64,000 nucleotides of DNA from Pseudomonas orientalis (GCF_022807995.1 NZ_CP094351.1:3999001-4063000), one strand, 5' to 3'. Counted from the first letter of the stretch, positions 16,485 through 24,119 are shown. The notes: a model not told the origin generated them from the letters alone. Program-made: numbers and translations.

Positions 16485-16715
16485 TCAGGCCTTTTTGAGA
16501 TCCGACTCATCCTGGCTGCACGGCTCGACGGGCAACGCATAGATCCCCTCGGGTCGATGGACCATTTGAAACTCCATGCGCTTACCAAACCAAAGCGCGG
16601 TGCAGCACCAGTCTTCCCAATTGATAAACACGTCCTCTTCCCAGCAGTCGGGTTTGATCAACCAATCGCCTCTGGTCCAGACGTAGTATCTGACAGTCCC
16701 CGTCGCCACCTTCAA
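16485..16715 (-). CDS. Small diverged cold-shock-domain-like protein (third gene of mini-operon)
   Basis: A 76-residue protein with no family I can name with certainty. Its pattern follows the cold-shock fold: ATGTVRYYVWTRGDWLIKPD resembles the start with RNP1 (KGFGFI replaced by RGDWLI), EDVFINWEDW resembles RNP2 (VFVH replaced by VFIN), and GKRMEFQMVHRPEGIYALPV resembles the closing strands. It is very rich in Trp and Tyr. The start is a TTG at 16715 with GGAGG six bases upstream, overlapping the stop of the preceding 50-residue gene, so translation should be coupled. Binding to single-stranded nucleic acid is an inference; the aromatic surface is altered. Confidence 0.6.
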   Translation of the reverse strand: MKVATGTVRYYVWTRGDWLIKPDCWEEDVFINWEDWCCTALWFGKRMEFQMVHRPEGIYALPVEPCSQDESDLKKA

Positions 16716-16864
16716 TACCGACCTCCCTGCATCTCGTTTACTACATGCGCGCAGTCCCCTGGTGGGTAAATGAAACCGTGGCATACCCACGCTTGGCTAC
16801 TGTCAAAGTTGACAGGTAGACGCACGTCGACGATGGGTGGTACGCACACGATGTAGCGGATCAT
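16712..16864 (-). CDS. 50-residue hypothetical protein (second gene of mini-operon)
   Basis: A small frame that starts MIRYIVCVPPIVDVRLPV and ends EMQGGRY. I do not recognise it. Its ATG at 16864 overlaps the stop of the upstream cold-shock-like gene as ATGA, and its own stop overlaps the TTG start of the next gene, so it is linked at both ends. It contains three Cys and a peptide, PVNFDSS, encoded by a palindromic 16-mer that also occurs once upstream of the operon. The double coupling supports it being translated; it could instead serve only as a translated spacer. Confidence 0.45.
   Translation of the reverse strand: MIRYIVCVPPIVDVRLPVNFDSSQAWVCHGFIYPPGDCAHVVNEMQGGRY
16795..16816. repeat. 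Direct repeat copy 1 with palindrome CTGTCAAAGTTGACAG
   Basis: The 22 bases from 16795 recur at 17106-17127. The core CTGTCAA-AG-TTGACAG is a perfect inverted repeat. This copy lies inside the 50-residue gene. Confidence 0.85.
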
Positions 16865-17037
16865 GCATTCGGGGGCTTTTTGCGCTTGCGCAAGGTTCGC
16901 GGGTTGGGAGGCGCTTGCGGGGATTCAACGCTTTTGATGGCTGTCGACTCAACGGAAACCTCATTGCCATCGCGGTCCGGAGCCTTGAAGCCAATGCCTT
17001 TGACCGCGTCACACCACCTGACCGTGCCCCTGTCCAT
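16861..17037 (-). CDS. Truncated cold-shock-domain-like protein with basic tail (first gene of mini-operon)
   Basis: A 58-residue protein. Residues 3-35 follow the first half of a cold-shock domain: RGTVRWCDAVKGIGFKAPD matches the GTVKWFNxxKGFGFI start and RNP1, and NEVSVESTAIKS matches the RNP2 region with VFVHFSAI altered to VSVESTAI. The rest of the domain is replaced by a Pro-rich basic tail (RTLRKRKKPPNA). The ATG at 17037 has a strong GGGAGG ribosome-binding site five bases upstream. An eight-base-pair hairpin lies just before that site, recalling structured leaders of csp genes. A nucleic-acid-binding role is likely but not proven. Confidence 0.7.
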   Translation of the reverse strand: MDRGTVRWCDAVKGIGFKAPDRDGNEVSVESTAIKSVESPQAPPNPRTLRKRKKPPNA

Positions 17038-17049
17038 CGCCGCCTCCCG

Positions 17050-17071
17050 AGCCGCGCGTGGCTGCGCGGCT
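17050..17071 (-). promoter_or_regulatory. Leader hairpin upstream of the cold-shock-like mini-operon
   Basis: AGCCGCGC (17050-17057) and GCGCGGCT (17064-17071) form a perfect eight-base stem with a six-base loop, 13 bases before the first start codon and directly before the ribosome-binding site. It could limit ribosome access or be temperature sensitive. A second small palindrome, CTGTATCAAACAG (17077-17089), lies just upstream. Confidence 0.5.
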
Positions 17072-17105
17072 CATCGCTGTATCAAACAGTGAAGGCCGCG
17101 CAATG

Positions 17106-17127
17106 GCTACTGTCAAAGTTGACAGGC
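17106..17127. repeat. Direct repeat copy 2 with palindrome CTGTCAAAGTTGACAG, possible operator/-35
   Basis: Second copy of the 22-base repeat, 311 bases from the first, about 70-90 bases upstream of the first mini-operon start. On the minus strand the palindrome contains TTGACA, so it may overlap a promoter -35 element; no convincing -10 is seen at standard spacing. Confidence 0.6.
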
Positions 17128-17141
17128 GGACCGCACACCTC

Positions 17142-17241
17142 TGTAGGAGCGAGCTTGCTCGCGAAGGTGGGTAACGATAACGCGGGGAGTCAGGGCGAAC
17201 GCGGCGACGGTGAGTTTTTCGCGAGCAAGCTCGCTCCTACA
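17142..17241. repeat. REPIN, type A, 100 bp, just downstream of flhB
   Basis: Inverted GAGCGAGCTTGCTCGC units with ends at 17142 and 17241, leaving 14 bases to the flhB stop codon. It separates the flhB end from the mini-operon promoter region and could act as a 3' stabilising hairpin for the flhB message. Confidence 0.9.
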
Positions 17242-17255
17242 GTGAGCCGCAGCCT

Positions 17256-18392
17256 TCAGGAATCGCGACGCAAATCCGGCGGGATCGGCAGGTCCTTGAG
17301 CGGATCAGGCCGCTTGCCCTTGCCCGCCCGGTATTGGCGGATCTGGTAGACGTAGGCCAGCACCTGAGCCACCGCCAGGTACAACCCGGCAGGAATTTCC
17401 TGGTCCAGATCCGTGGAATAGAAAATCGAGCGCGCCAACGCCGGCGATTCCAGCAGCAGAATGTCGTTGGCCACGGCGATTTCGCGAATTTTCAGCGCGG
17501 TGAAGTCGCTGCCCTTGGCCAGCAGCATCGGTGCGCCACCCTTGTCCGGGTCGTACTTGAGGGCCACGGCGTAGTGGGTCGGGTTGGTGATGATCACATC
17601 GGCATCGGGTACCGAGGCCATCATCTTGCGTTGGGACATCTCGCGCTGCAGTTGGCGGATGCGTTGCTTGACCTCCGGGCGCCCTTCCTGGTCCTTGTGT
17701 TCGTCGCGCACTTCCTGCTTGGTCATCAGCAGTTTCTTGTGGCTTTCCCACAACTGGATCGGCGCGTCCACCGCCGCGATGATGATCAACCCGGCGGACA
17801 TCCACAACGCGCTCCACCCCACCACTTGCAGGCTATGGATGATCGCCGACTCCAGCGGTTCATGGGCGATGCGCAGCAGGTCGTCGATGTCGGCCGACAA
17901 TACCGCCAACGCCACGAACAGGATCAGAATGAATTTGGCCAGGGCCTTGAGCAGCTCCACCAGGGCCTTGGTGGAAAACATGCGCTTGAGCCCGGCACCC
18001 GGGTTCATGCGGCTGAACTTGGGCGCCATGCTGCCGGCGGCGAACAGCCAGCCGCCGAGGGCGACCGGGCCGATCAGCGCGGCCAGCAGCAAAGTAATCA
18101 GGATCGGCTGCACCGCCAGCAGCGCGATCTTGCCTGAATGCAGCAGGTACAGGCCCATGGAGTCGGGATTGAGCAACACCTCCCGGGGCAGAGTGAAGTT
18201 GTGCTTCATCAACTCCAGCAAGTCCAGCGCCAAACCACCGCCATAGATCAGCAAGGCGCCGGCGCCGGCCATCATGGTCGCAACGGTATTGAGTTCTTTG
18301 GAGCGTGCAATCTCGCCCTTTTCCCTGGAGTCCTTTTTACGTTTCTCCGTGGGGTCTTCTGTCTTGTCCTGACCACTCTCGCTCTCGGCCAT
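17256..18392 (-). CDS. flhB: Flagellar type III export switch protein FlhB
   Basis: A 378-residue protein. It begins with the polar DKTEDPTEKRKKDSREKGEIARSKE stretch, has four membrane segments between about 35 and 210, and a cytoplasmic domain with the autocleavage motif NPTHYAVALKY; cleavage is expected between Asn270 and Pro271. FlhB switches export specificity from rod/hook to filament substrates together with FliK. It lies three bases downstream of fliR and closes the fliLMNOPQR-flhB run. Its 3' end borders a REPIN. Confidence 0.96.
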   Translation of the reverse strand: MAESESGQDKTEDPTEKRKKDSREKGEIARSKELNTVATMMAGAGALLIYGGGLALDLLELMKHNFTLPREVLLNPDSMGLYLLHSGKIALLAVQPILITLLLAALIGPVALGGWLFAAGSMAPKFSRMNPGAGLKRMFSTKALVELLKALAKFILILFVALAVLSADIDDLLRIAHEPLESAIIHSLQVVGWSALWMSAGLIIIAAVDAPIQLWESHKKLLMTKQEVRDEHKDQEGRPEVKQRIRQLQREMSQRKMMASVPDADVIITNPTHYAVALKYDPDKGGAPMLLAKGSDFTALKIREIAVANDILLLESPALARSIFYSTDLDQEIPAGLYLAVAQVLAYVYQIRQYRAGKGKRPDPLKDLPIPPDLRRDS

Positions 18393-18395
18393 GGC

Positions 18396-19181
18396 TCAGC
18401 GCGCCCGTGCCAGGTCACGTAAGAACTGCAGGGCTTCGGTCGCCAGCGGTTGATACTGATTGAGAATGTCAGCCAGGCCGACCCAGAAAATCCCCATGCC
18501 CATCACCAGCGTCAAAGGGAAGCCAATCGAAAAAATGTTCAGCTGTGGCGCTGCACGGGTCATCACGCCAAACGCGATGTTGACCACCAACAGCGCGGTG
18601 ATCGCCGGCAGCACCAGCAGCAACGACGCGCCCAGCACCCAGCCGAGGCGCCCCACCAGTTCCCAGAAATGGTTGACCACCAGCCCCGAACCCACCGGCA
18701 AGGTGGTGAAGCTTTCGGTCATCACCTCGAATGCCACCAGATGGCCGTTCATGGCCAGGAACAGCAAGGTCACCAACATGGTCAGAAATTGCCCGATCAC
18801 CGCCGCCGACACACCGTTGGTGGGGTCGACCATCGACGCGAAACCCATGCCCATCTGGATCGAGATGATTTGCCCGGCCACCACAAACGCCTGGAAGAAC
18901 AGGCTCAGGGAAAAGCCCAGCATGGCGCCGATCAGGATCTGTTCGGCAATCAGCAGCAAGGCACTGAGGTCAAGGGCGTTGACCGGCGGCATCGGCGGCA
19001 GCCCAGGTACGATCACGACAGTGATGGCCACCGCGAAATACAGCCGCACACGCCGTGGTACCAGGGTGGTGCCGAACACCGGCATGGCCATCAACATGGC
19101 CGTGACGCGAAACAGCGGCAGGATGAACGAGGCCACCCAGGTGCTGATCTGGGTGTCGGTCAAGGCCAACAAGGATTGCAT
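18396..19181 (-). CDS. fliR: Flagellar export gate protein FliR
   Basis: A 261-residue, strongly hydrophobic protein with about six membrane-type helices. Recognisable blocks are LFRVTAMLMAMPVFGTTLVPRRVRLYFAVA near the start and AAPQLNIFSIGFPLTLVMGMGIF near residue 210. FliP, FliQ and FliR assemble into the helical export gate in the basal body. It lies four bases after fliQ and three before flhB. The length is typical of the family. Confidence 0.95.
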   Translation of the reverse strand: MQSLLALTDTQISTWVASFILPLFRVTAMLMAMPVFGTTLVPRRVRLYFAVAITVVIVPGLPPMPPVNALDLSALLLIAEQILIGAMLGFSLSLFFQAFVVAGQIISIQMGMGFASMVDPTNGVSAAVIGQFLTMLVTLLFLAMNGHLVAFEVMTESFTTLPVGSGLVVNHFWELVGRLGWVLGASLLLVLPAITALLVVNIAFGVMTRAAPQLNIFSIGFPLTLVMGMGIFWVGLADILNQYQPLATEALQFLRDLARAR

Positions 19182-19185
19182 CGGC

Positions 19186-19455
19186 TCAGCCGATCAACTG
19201 CGGAATACTGCCGTACAGCTGCAGGATGTATTCCATGAAGGTTTGCACCAGCCAAGGGCCGGCGACAATCAGGGTCACCAACATCACCAGCAGGCGCGGC
19301 AGGAAGCTCAGGGTCTGTTCGTTGATCTGGGTGGCGGCCTGGAACATCGCCACCAGCAGCCCGACGAGCAGGCTCGGCACCACCAGCACGGCGACCATCA
19401 GGGTGGTCAGCCACAGCGCTTCACGGAACAGGTCAACGGCGACTTCAGGCGTCAT
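19186..19455 (-). CDS. fliQ: Flagellar export gate protein FliQ
   Basis: An 89-residue protein with two hydrophobic hairpin helices (about 15-40 and 53-75) and the conserved stretch MTPEVAVDLFREALWLTTLMVAVLVVPSLLVGLLVAMFQAATQINEQTLSFLPRL in the N-terminal two-thirds. It is the small, four-copy subunit of the FliPQR gate. It is tightly packed between fliP and fliR. Confidence 0.95.
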   Translation of the reverse strand: MTPEVAVDLFREALWLTTLMVAVLVVPSLLVGLLVAMFQAATQINEQTLSFLPRLLVMLVTLIVAGPWLVQTFMEYILQLYGSIPQLIG

Positions 19456-19459
19456 AGCG

Positions 19460-20203
19460 CTATACCCCCCCGAAACTGCCGGCCAGGGTGCCGATAATCA
19501 GCGCCCAGCCGTCCACCAGCACAAACAGCATGATCTTGAACGGCAGCGAGATGATCAGCGGCGACAGCATCATCATCCCCATCGCCATCAGCACGCTCGC
19601 CACCACCAGGTCGATGATCAGGAACGGGATGAAGATCATGAAGCCGATCTGGAACGCGGTCTTCAATTCCGAGGTGACGAAGGCCGGCACCAGAATCGTC
19701 AGCGGAGCCTGGTCCGGGGTGGCGATGTCGGTGCGCTTGGACAGGCGCATGAACAGCTCGAGGTCGCTGGAGCGGGTCTGCGACAGCATGAAGTCCTTGA
19801 TCGGGCCCTGGGCCTTGTCGATCGCGTCCTGGGCCGTGAGCTTTTCCGCCAGATAAGGTTGCAGGGCTTGCTGGTTCACCTTGTCGAATACCGGCGCCAT
19901 GATGAACAGCGTCAAAAACAGCGCCATGCCGGTGAGGATCTGGTTCGACGGCGTCTGCTGCAGGCCCAGGGCCTGGCGCAGGATCGAGAATACGATGATG
20001 ATCCGCGTAAAGCTGGTCATCAGCATGACGAACGCCGGGATAAAACTCAGCGCGGTCATGATCAGCAGGATCTGCAGGCTGACCGAGTACTCCTGCGCAC
20101 CGGCCGCATTGGTGCCCAGGGTAATCGCCGGGATCGACAACGGGTCGGCGCCCAGTGCCATCGGCGCGGCCAGCAACAGCATGAGCGTCAATAAAACGCG
20201 CAT
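19460..20203 (-). CDS. fliP: Flagellar export gate protein FliP
   Basis: A 247-residue protein with an N-terminal signal peptide (about 1-19, ending near ALGAD) and the family signatures LQILLIMTALSFIPAFVMLMTSFTRIIIVFSILRQALG and FQIGFMIFIPFLIIDLVVASVLMAMGMMM. It is the core subunit of the export gate, and fliO assists its assembly. Its start codon overlaps the fliO stop by one base (TAATG). Confidence 0.96.
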   Translation of the reverse strand: MRVLLTLMLLLAAPMALGADPLSIPAITLGTNAAGAQEYSVSLQILLIMTALSFIPAFVMLMTSFTRIIIVFSILRQALGLQQTPSNQILTGMALFLTLFIMAPVFDKVNQQALQPYLAEKLTAQDAIDKAQGPIKDFMLSQTRSSDLELFMRLSKRTDIATPDQAPLTILVPAFVTSELKTAFQIGFMIFIPFLIIDLVVASVLMAMGMMMLSPLIISLPFKIMLFVLVDGWALIIGTLAGSFGGV

Positions 20204-20637
20204 TACTTCTTATCCTTCTGATCCTTGCCCAGCAATTCCATCAGGCGCTGGGCGAATTCTGGCGGGGCGGCCTCGGTCCTGGCCGCGTCCACCGGGGTCT
20301 TGAGTACATGCAACGGGGTAATGCGGCCGGGGGTGATGCCGAGCAGGATCTGCTCCTCGCCCACCTGCACCAGCACCAGCCGGTCCCGCGGGCCGAGGGC
20401 ACGCGAGCCGACCAGCTCGATCACCTGGGCATTGCCCGGGCCGATACGCTGCACGCGGCGCATCAGCCAGGCCAGCACAAAGATCAAGCCGATCACCAGC
20501 AACAGGCCGAGCAGCAATTGCGTCAATTGCCCGCCGACGCTGCCGACCGCAGGGGCCGCCGCCGCTTGCGCGACCGGCTCGGCCGCCAGCGCGCTCAACG
20601 GCAGCGCCAGCCACAGTCCCGCCATCGAGTACTTCAT
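20203..20637 (-). CDS. fliO: Flagellar assembly protein FliO
   Basis: A 144-residue protein with a signal-like N-terminus, a membrane segment about residues 38-60 (LLLGLLLVIGLIFVLAWLM), and a small cytoplasmic domain (VIELVGSRALGPRDRLVLVQVGEEQILLGITPGRI). The C-terminus is charged. FliO helps the FliP ring form. It lies one base after fliN and overlaps fliP. FliO is poorly conserved in general, so identification rests on both pattern and position. Confidence 0.9.
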   Translation of the reverse strand: MKYSMAGLWLALPLSALAAEPVAQAAAAPAVGSVGGQLTQLLLGLLLVIGLIFVLAWLMRRVQRIGPGNAQVIELVGSRALGPRDRLVLVQVGEEQILLGITPGRITPLHVLKTPVDAARTEAAPPEFAQRLMELLGKDQKDKK

Positions 20638-20638
20638 T

Positions 20639-21106
20639 TCAGCGCAACTTCTTGATGCGTTCGCTCGGGCTGATCACGTCGGTCAGGCGGATGCCGAACT
20701 TTTCGTTGACCACCACCACCTCGCCATGGGCGATCAGCGTGCCGTTGACCAGCACGTCCAGCGGCTCGCCGGCCAGGCGGTCCAGCTCGATCACCGAACC
20801 CTGGTTGAGCTGCAGCAGGTTGCGGATGTTGATCTCGGTGCTGCCGACCTCCATGGAAATCGACACCGGAATATCCAGGATCACATCCAGGTTCGGGCCA
20901 TCGAGGCTCACCGGGTCGTTGTTTTTCGGCACGCCGCCGAATTCTTCCATCTGCAGGCGCTTGCCTGCCGGCGCAGAGGCGGCGTCGGCGGCCAGCAGCG
21001 CGTCGATGTCGTCCTGGCCGACATCGCCGGTTTCTTCCAGGGCCGCAGCCCACTCGTCAGCCAGGGCCTGGTCTTCGGCGGAAGTGTTTTCGTGTTCGGT
21101 AGCCAT
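20639..21106 (-). CDS. fliN: Flagellar motor switch protein FliN
   Basis: A 155-residue FliN. The N-terminal third is acidic and less conserved (ALADEWAAALEETGDVGQDDIDALLA). The C-terminal SpoA domain (about 75-150) reads ILDIPVSISMEVGSTEINIRNLLQLNQGSVIELDRLAGEPLDV and closes with the typical RLTDVISPSERIKKLR. It forms the bottom of the C-ring with FliM. The start chosen is the ATG at 21106, preceded by GAGGA; the frame extends seven codons upstream without such a site. Confidence 0.95.
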   Translation of the reverse strand: MATEHENTSAEDQALADEWAAALEETGDVGQDDIDALLAADAASAPAGKRLQMEEFGGVPKNNDPVSLDGPNLDVILDIPVSISMEVGSTEINIRNLLQLNQGSVIELDRLAGEPLDVLVNGTLIAHGEVVVVNEKFGIRLTDVISPSERIKKLR

Positions 21107-21140
21107 TACATGTCCTCGGCGTAGCAAAAATGAATGTTGA

Positions 21141-22109
21141 TCAGCGGCGGTTGATCGGTTCGATCACTTGCAACGCCAGGTTGCCTTTGTGAGAGCCGAG
21201 CTTGACCTTGAACGACGGCACGCCGTTGGCGCGCATGATCAGTTCTTCCGGCAATTCCACGGGGATCACGTCCCCCGGCTGCATGTGCAGAATGTCACGC
21301 AAGCGCAGTTGGCGACGGGCCACGGTGGCGCTCAGGGGCACATCGACGTCGAGCAGGTCTTCGCGCAGGGCCTTGACCCAGCGTTCGTCCTGGTCGTCGA
21401 GATCGGACTGGAAACCGGCGTCGAGCATTTCGCGCACCGGCTCGATCATCGAGTACGGCATAGTCACGTGCAGGTCGCCGCCGCCGCCATCGAGCTCGAT
21501 GTGGAACGTGGACACCACAATGGCTTCGCTGGGCCCGACGATGTTGGCCATGGCCGGGTTCACTTCCGAGTTGATGTACTCGAAATTGACTTCCATGATC
21601 GCCTGCCAGGCTTCCTTCAGATCGATAAAGGCCTGCTCCAGCACCATGCGCACCACGCGCAGTTCGGTGGGGGTGAATTCACGGCCCTCGATCTTGGCGT
21701 GACGACCGTCGCCACCGAAGAAGTTGTCCACCAGTTTGAACACCAGCTTGGCATCCAGAATGAACAGCGCGGTGCCGCGCAACGGCTTGATCTTGACCAG
21801 ATTAAGGCTGGTGGGTACGTACAGCGAGTGTACGTATTCACCGAACTTCATCACCTGCACACCGCCCACCGCCACGTCCGCCGAGCGGCGCAGCATGTTG
21901 AACATGCTGATGCGGGTGTAACGGGCGAAACGTTCGTTGATCATTTCAAGGGTCGGCATGCGTCCACGGACGATGCGATCCTGGCTGGTCAGGTCATAAC
22001 TTTTGACGCTGCCGGGCTCGGCAGCCATTTCGGTCTGTACCAGACCATCGTCGACGCCATGCAACAGCGCGTCGATTTCATCCTGGGACAGCAGGTCTTG
22101 CACGGCCAT
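21141..22109 (-). CDS. fliM: Flagellar motor switch protein FliM
   Basis: A 322-residue FliM. The N-terminal LLSQDEIDALLHG is the CheY-P binding peptide. The middle CheC-like domain (about 45-230) and the C-terminal SpoA domain (about 250-320: VARRQLRLRDILHMQPGDVIPVELPE) follow. It transmits CheY binding to the rotor. It lies nine bases downstream of fliL and 34 upstream of fliN. Confidence 0.96.
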   Translation of the reverse strand: MAVQDLLSQDEIDALLHGVDDGLVQTEMAAEPGSVKSYDLTSQDRIVRGRMPTLEMINERFARYTRISMFNMLRRSADVAVGGVQVMKFGEYVHSLYVPTSLNLVKIKPLRGTALFILDAKLVFKLVDNFFGGDGRHAKIEGREFTPTELRVVRMVLEQAFIDLKEAWQAIMEVNFEYINSEVNPAMANIVGPSEAIVVSTFHIELDGGGGDLHVTMPYSMIEPVREMLDAGFQSDLDDQDERWVKALREDLLDVDVPLSATVARRQLRLRDILHMQPGDVIPVELPEELIMRANGVPSFKVKLGSHKGNLALQVIEPINRR

Positions 22110-22118
22110 GTCGTGATC

Positions 22119-22619
22119 CTACTGCAATACGAAGTTAGTGAAGAGCGCCTGCTCGACCACGACTTTGCCGAGCTCTTTCTGGGCCACTTCCTGCACGCTG
22201 GCAGTGACCTTCTGGCGCAGCATTTCCTGGCCCACCGGCGTGGCCAGACTGTCGAAGCTCTGGCCCGAGAACAGCATCACCAGGTTGTTGCGGATCACCG
22301 GCATGTGCACCTTGAGCGCGTCCAGGTCCGCCTGGTTGCGCGCCAGCAAGGTGATGCTCACCTGCAAGTAGCGTTGGCGACCGTTCTGGTTGTAGTTGGC
22401 GACAAAGGCCGGCAGCATCGGTTCGAAGATTGCCGGTTGCTTGACGTTAGTGGCGGTTTCGGCGGCGGGTGCCGGTTTGCTTGCACTGCTGTGCATGATG
22501 TACCAGGTGCCGCCAACCGAGGCGCCGATGGCCAGGAGCAGGCCCAGCACAATCAGCAGGATCAGCTTGAGCTTGCCTTTGCCTGCGGGGGGAGTTGCTG
22601 CGTCGTCGCTCTTCGCCAT
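22119..22619 (-). CDS. fliL: Flagellar stator-associated protein FliL
   Basis: A 166-residue protein with a short basic cytoplasmic N-terminus, one membrane segment (about residues 18-40, LKLILLIVLGLLLAIGASVGGTWYIM) and a periplasmic stomatin-like domain ending in VVVEQALFTNFVLQ. FliL rings surround stator units. It is the first gene of the fliLMNOPQR-flhB operon, with a sigma-54 type promoter about 50 bases upstream. Confidence 0.94.
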   Translation of the reverse strand: MAKSDDAATPPAGKGKLKLILLIVLGLLLAIGASVGGTWYIMHSSASKPAPAAETATNVKQPAIFEPMLPAFVANYNQNGRQRYLQVSITLLARNQADLDALKVHMPVIRNNLVMLFSGQSFDSLATPVGQEMLRQKVTASVQEVAQKELGKVVVEQALFTNFVLQ

Positions 22620-22669
22620 GCCAATAATCCGTCACTATTCTGGGATTCATAGATCTACGGATAGGCAAG

Positions 22670-22685
22670 AGCAAGTGTTATGCCA
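22670..22685 (-). promoter_or_regulatory. Sigma-54 promoter of fliLMNOPQR-flhB
   Basis: On the minus strand TGGCATAACACTTGCT closely matches the RpoN consensus TGGCAC-N5-TTGCW. It is 51 bases upstream of the fliL ATG. Confidence 0.8.
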
Positions 22686-22717
22686 GAGTTGTCTGAGAAG
22701 CCAGCAACACAAACCAA

Positions 22718-22806
22718 TGTGGGAGAGGGCTTGCCCCCGATAGCAGTGTGTCAGTCAACAAATCTGCCGCTGATACACCGCAATCGGGGGCAAGCCCCCT
22801 CCCACA
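22718..22806. repeat. REPIN, type B, 89 bp, between fliK and fliL
   Basis: Inverted pair of TGTGGGAGAGGGCTTGCCCC-type units. It lies between the fliK stop and the fliL promoter, a transcription-unit boundary. Confidence 0.9.
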
Positions 22807-22829
22807 CCTGGATATCTATTTGACTTGGG

Positions 22830-24119
22830 TCAGGCGTAGTAGTCGACGGCGCTGGAGCCGATCACCGTCTGAGTCACCGGCGCGACGGCCTCAGCCACCT
22901 CCACTTGGCCGCCGCTGTCGCCACCGCGTCCTGCGCTGGCGCTCACACCCCGCGCCTGGCCCTGCTGTTGCTGCTGTTCCTGCCCCCTGGATTGGTCGGA
23001 CACGTTCACATCCACCTGCCCCATGCCCTGCTGGGCGAACATCTCGCGCAAGCGGCCGGACTGGTTTTCCAGCGCTTCACGCACCACCGCATGGCCGCTC
23101 ATGAACGTGACCTGGGCCTGCTGGTCGGGCGTCATGTTGACCTTGATATCCAGACGCCCCAGTTCGGCCGGCTGCAATTGGATTTCGGCCGACTTGAGGC
23201 TGGCGCTGGAGAGGTACATCACGCGGTTGACCACTTCTTCGGTCCAGCCGCTCTGGTGCATGGCCAGCGGGGCGTTGACTACGGGTGGCAAGGCGTTGGC
23301 GGTTTTCGGCGTGGCGGCCTGGGTCAGCGCGGCCAGGCGGTTGGCGAAGTCATCCACGCGGGTGTCGCTGCCGGCGTCCTTGAGGTCCTTGAGGCCGTCA
23401 TCGATCAGCGCGCCGAAGGCTTTGTCGCCGCCCTGCTCGGTGCTGTCCTTGGTGGCTTGTTGATCGACCATCGTGGCCAGGCCGGCCGCGAAATTCTGCG
23501 CGGCGGTCGGTTGATCCTGGGGAATGGTTGGCGCAGCTTTCTGCGACGCCTGGCTGCTGGCGGACACATGACCGCCCTGCTCCATCGCCAGGCGCACGGC
23601 GGGCATGGCGTCCAGAGGATCGGCTGCCGGGTCGAAGGCCGGCGGCTTGGCCTCATCGACCACGGCGACGGCGACCGCGGCAGCCACCGGTTGAGGCGTG
23701 TCATTCTCCACAGCCACCGCAGGTGCCGGCGTTTGCAGCGGGACGGCGACGGGTGTGACCGTGGCCATCAAGGCTGGATCCACCGGCGCATCGGTCGGGG
23801 GCTGTTGCGTCAGGGACGGGTCGGCGGGCGTATCCTCGGCCGCATCGTCGGCATCGGACGGCTTGGCAGGCAAGGGATTGCCGCTATCGGCAAGCGCCGG
23901 CGTACTGGCGGCAGCGGTGTCGTCGGCCGCTGTCGGCGCCGATTTGGCCGGGGCGCTGTCGGTTTTCAGGGCTGGTTTGGCACCCTGGTTGGCGAACACT
24001 TGAGCGAAGCCAGGGCCCTTGTCCCGTGGGTCCGCAGCCGCTGCCGCAGGGGTGGCGACAGGCGCTTGAGGCTTGGCCGCAGGGGCAGCCTGAAGGAGCG
24101 AATTGGGAGCGACTGGCAT
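22830..24119 (-). CDS. fliK: Flagellar hook-length control protein FliK
   Basis: A 429-residue protein. The first 250 residues are low complexity, rich in Ala, Pro, Asp and Thr, as expected for the ruler part. The C-terminal domain (about 300-385) is the conserved Flg_hook domain with VNRVMYLSSASLKSAEIQLQPAELGRLDIKVNM and AVVREALENQSGRLREMFAQQGM. A Gln-rich, Gly/Ser tail follows. It measures hook length and signals FlhB to switch substrates. The ATG at 24119 gives the natural length, with GGAG upstream; frame continues upstream into unrelated sequence. A sigma-54 element lies 51 bases upstream. Confidence 0.93.
   Translation of the reverse strand: MPVAPNSLLQAAPAAKPQAPVATPAAAAADPRDKGPGFAQVFANQGAKPALKTDSAPAKSAPTAADDTAAASTPALADSGNPLPAKPSDADDAAEDTPADPSLTQQPPTDAPVDPALMATVTPVAVPLQTPAPAVAVENDTPQPVAAAVAVAVVDEAKPPAFDPAADPLDAMPAVRLAMEQGGHVSASSQASQKAAPTIPQDQPTAAQNFAAGLATMVDQQATKDSTEQGGDKAFGALIDDGLKDLKDAGSDTRVDDFANRLAALTQAATPKTANALPPVVNAPLAMHQSGWTEEVVNRVMYLSSASLKSAEIQLQPAELGRLDIKVNMTPDQQAQVTFMSGHAVVREALENQSGRLREMFAQQGMGQVDVNVSDQSRGQEQQQQQGQARGVSASAGRGGDSGGQVEVAEAVAPVTQTVIGSSAVDYYA

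Noticed and set aside
16837..17349. 170-codon plus-strand frame across the flhA-flhB gap
   Set aside because: It runs through a REPIN and into the flhB 3' end, has no ribosome-binding site, and is antisense to the small genes that have strong start signals.
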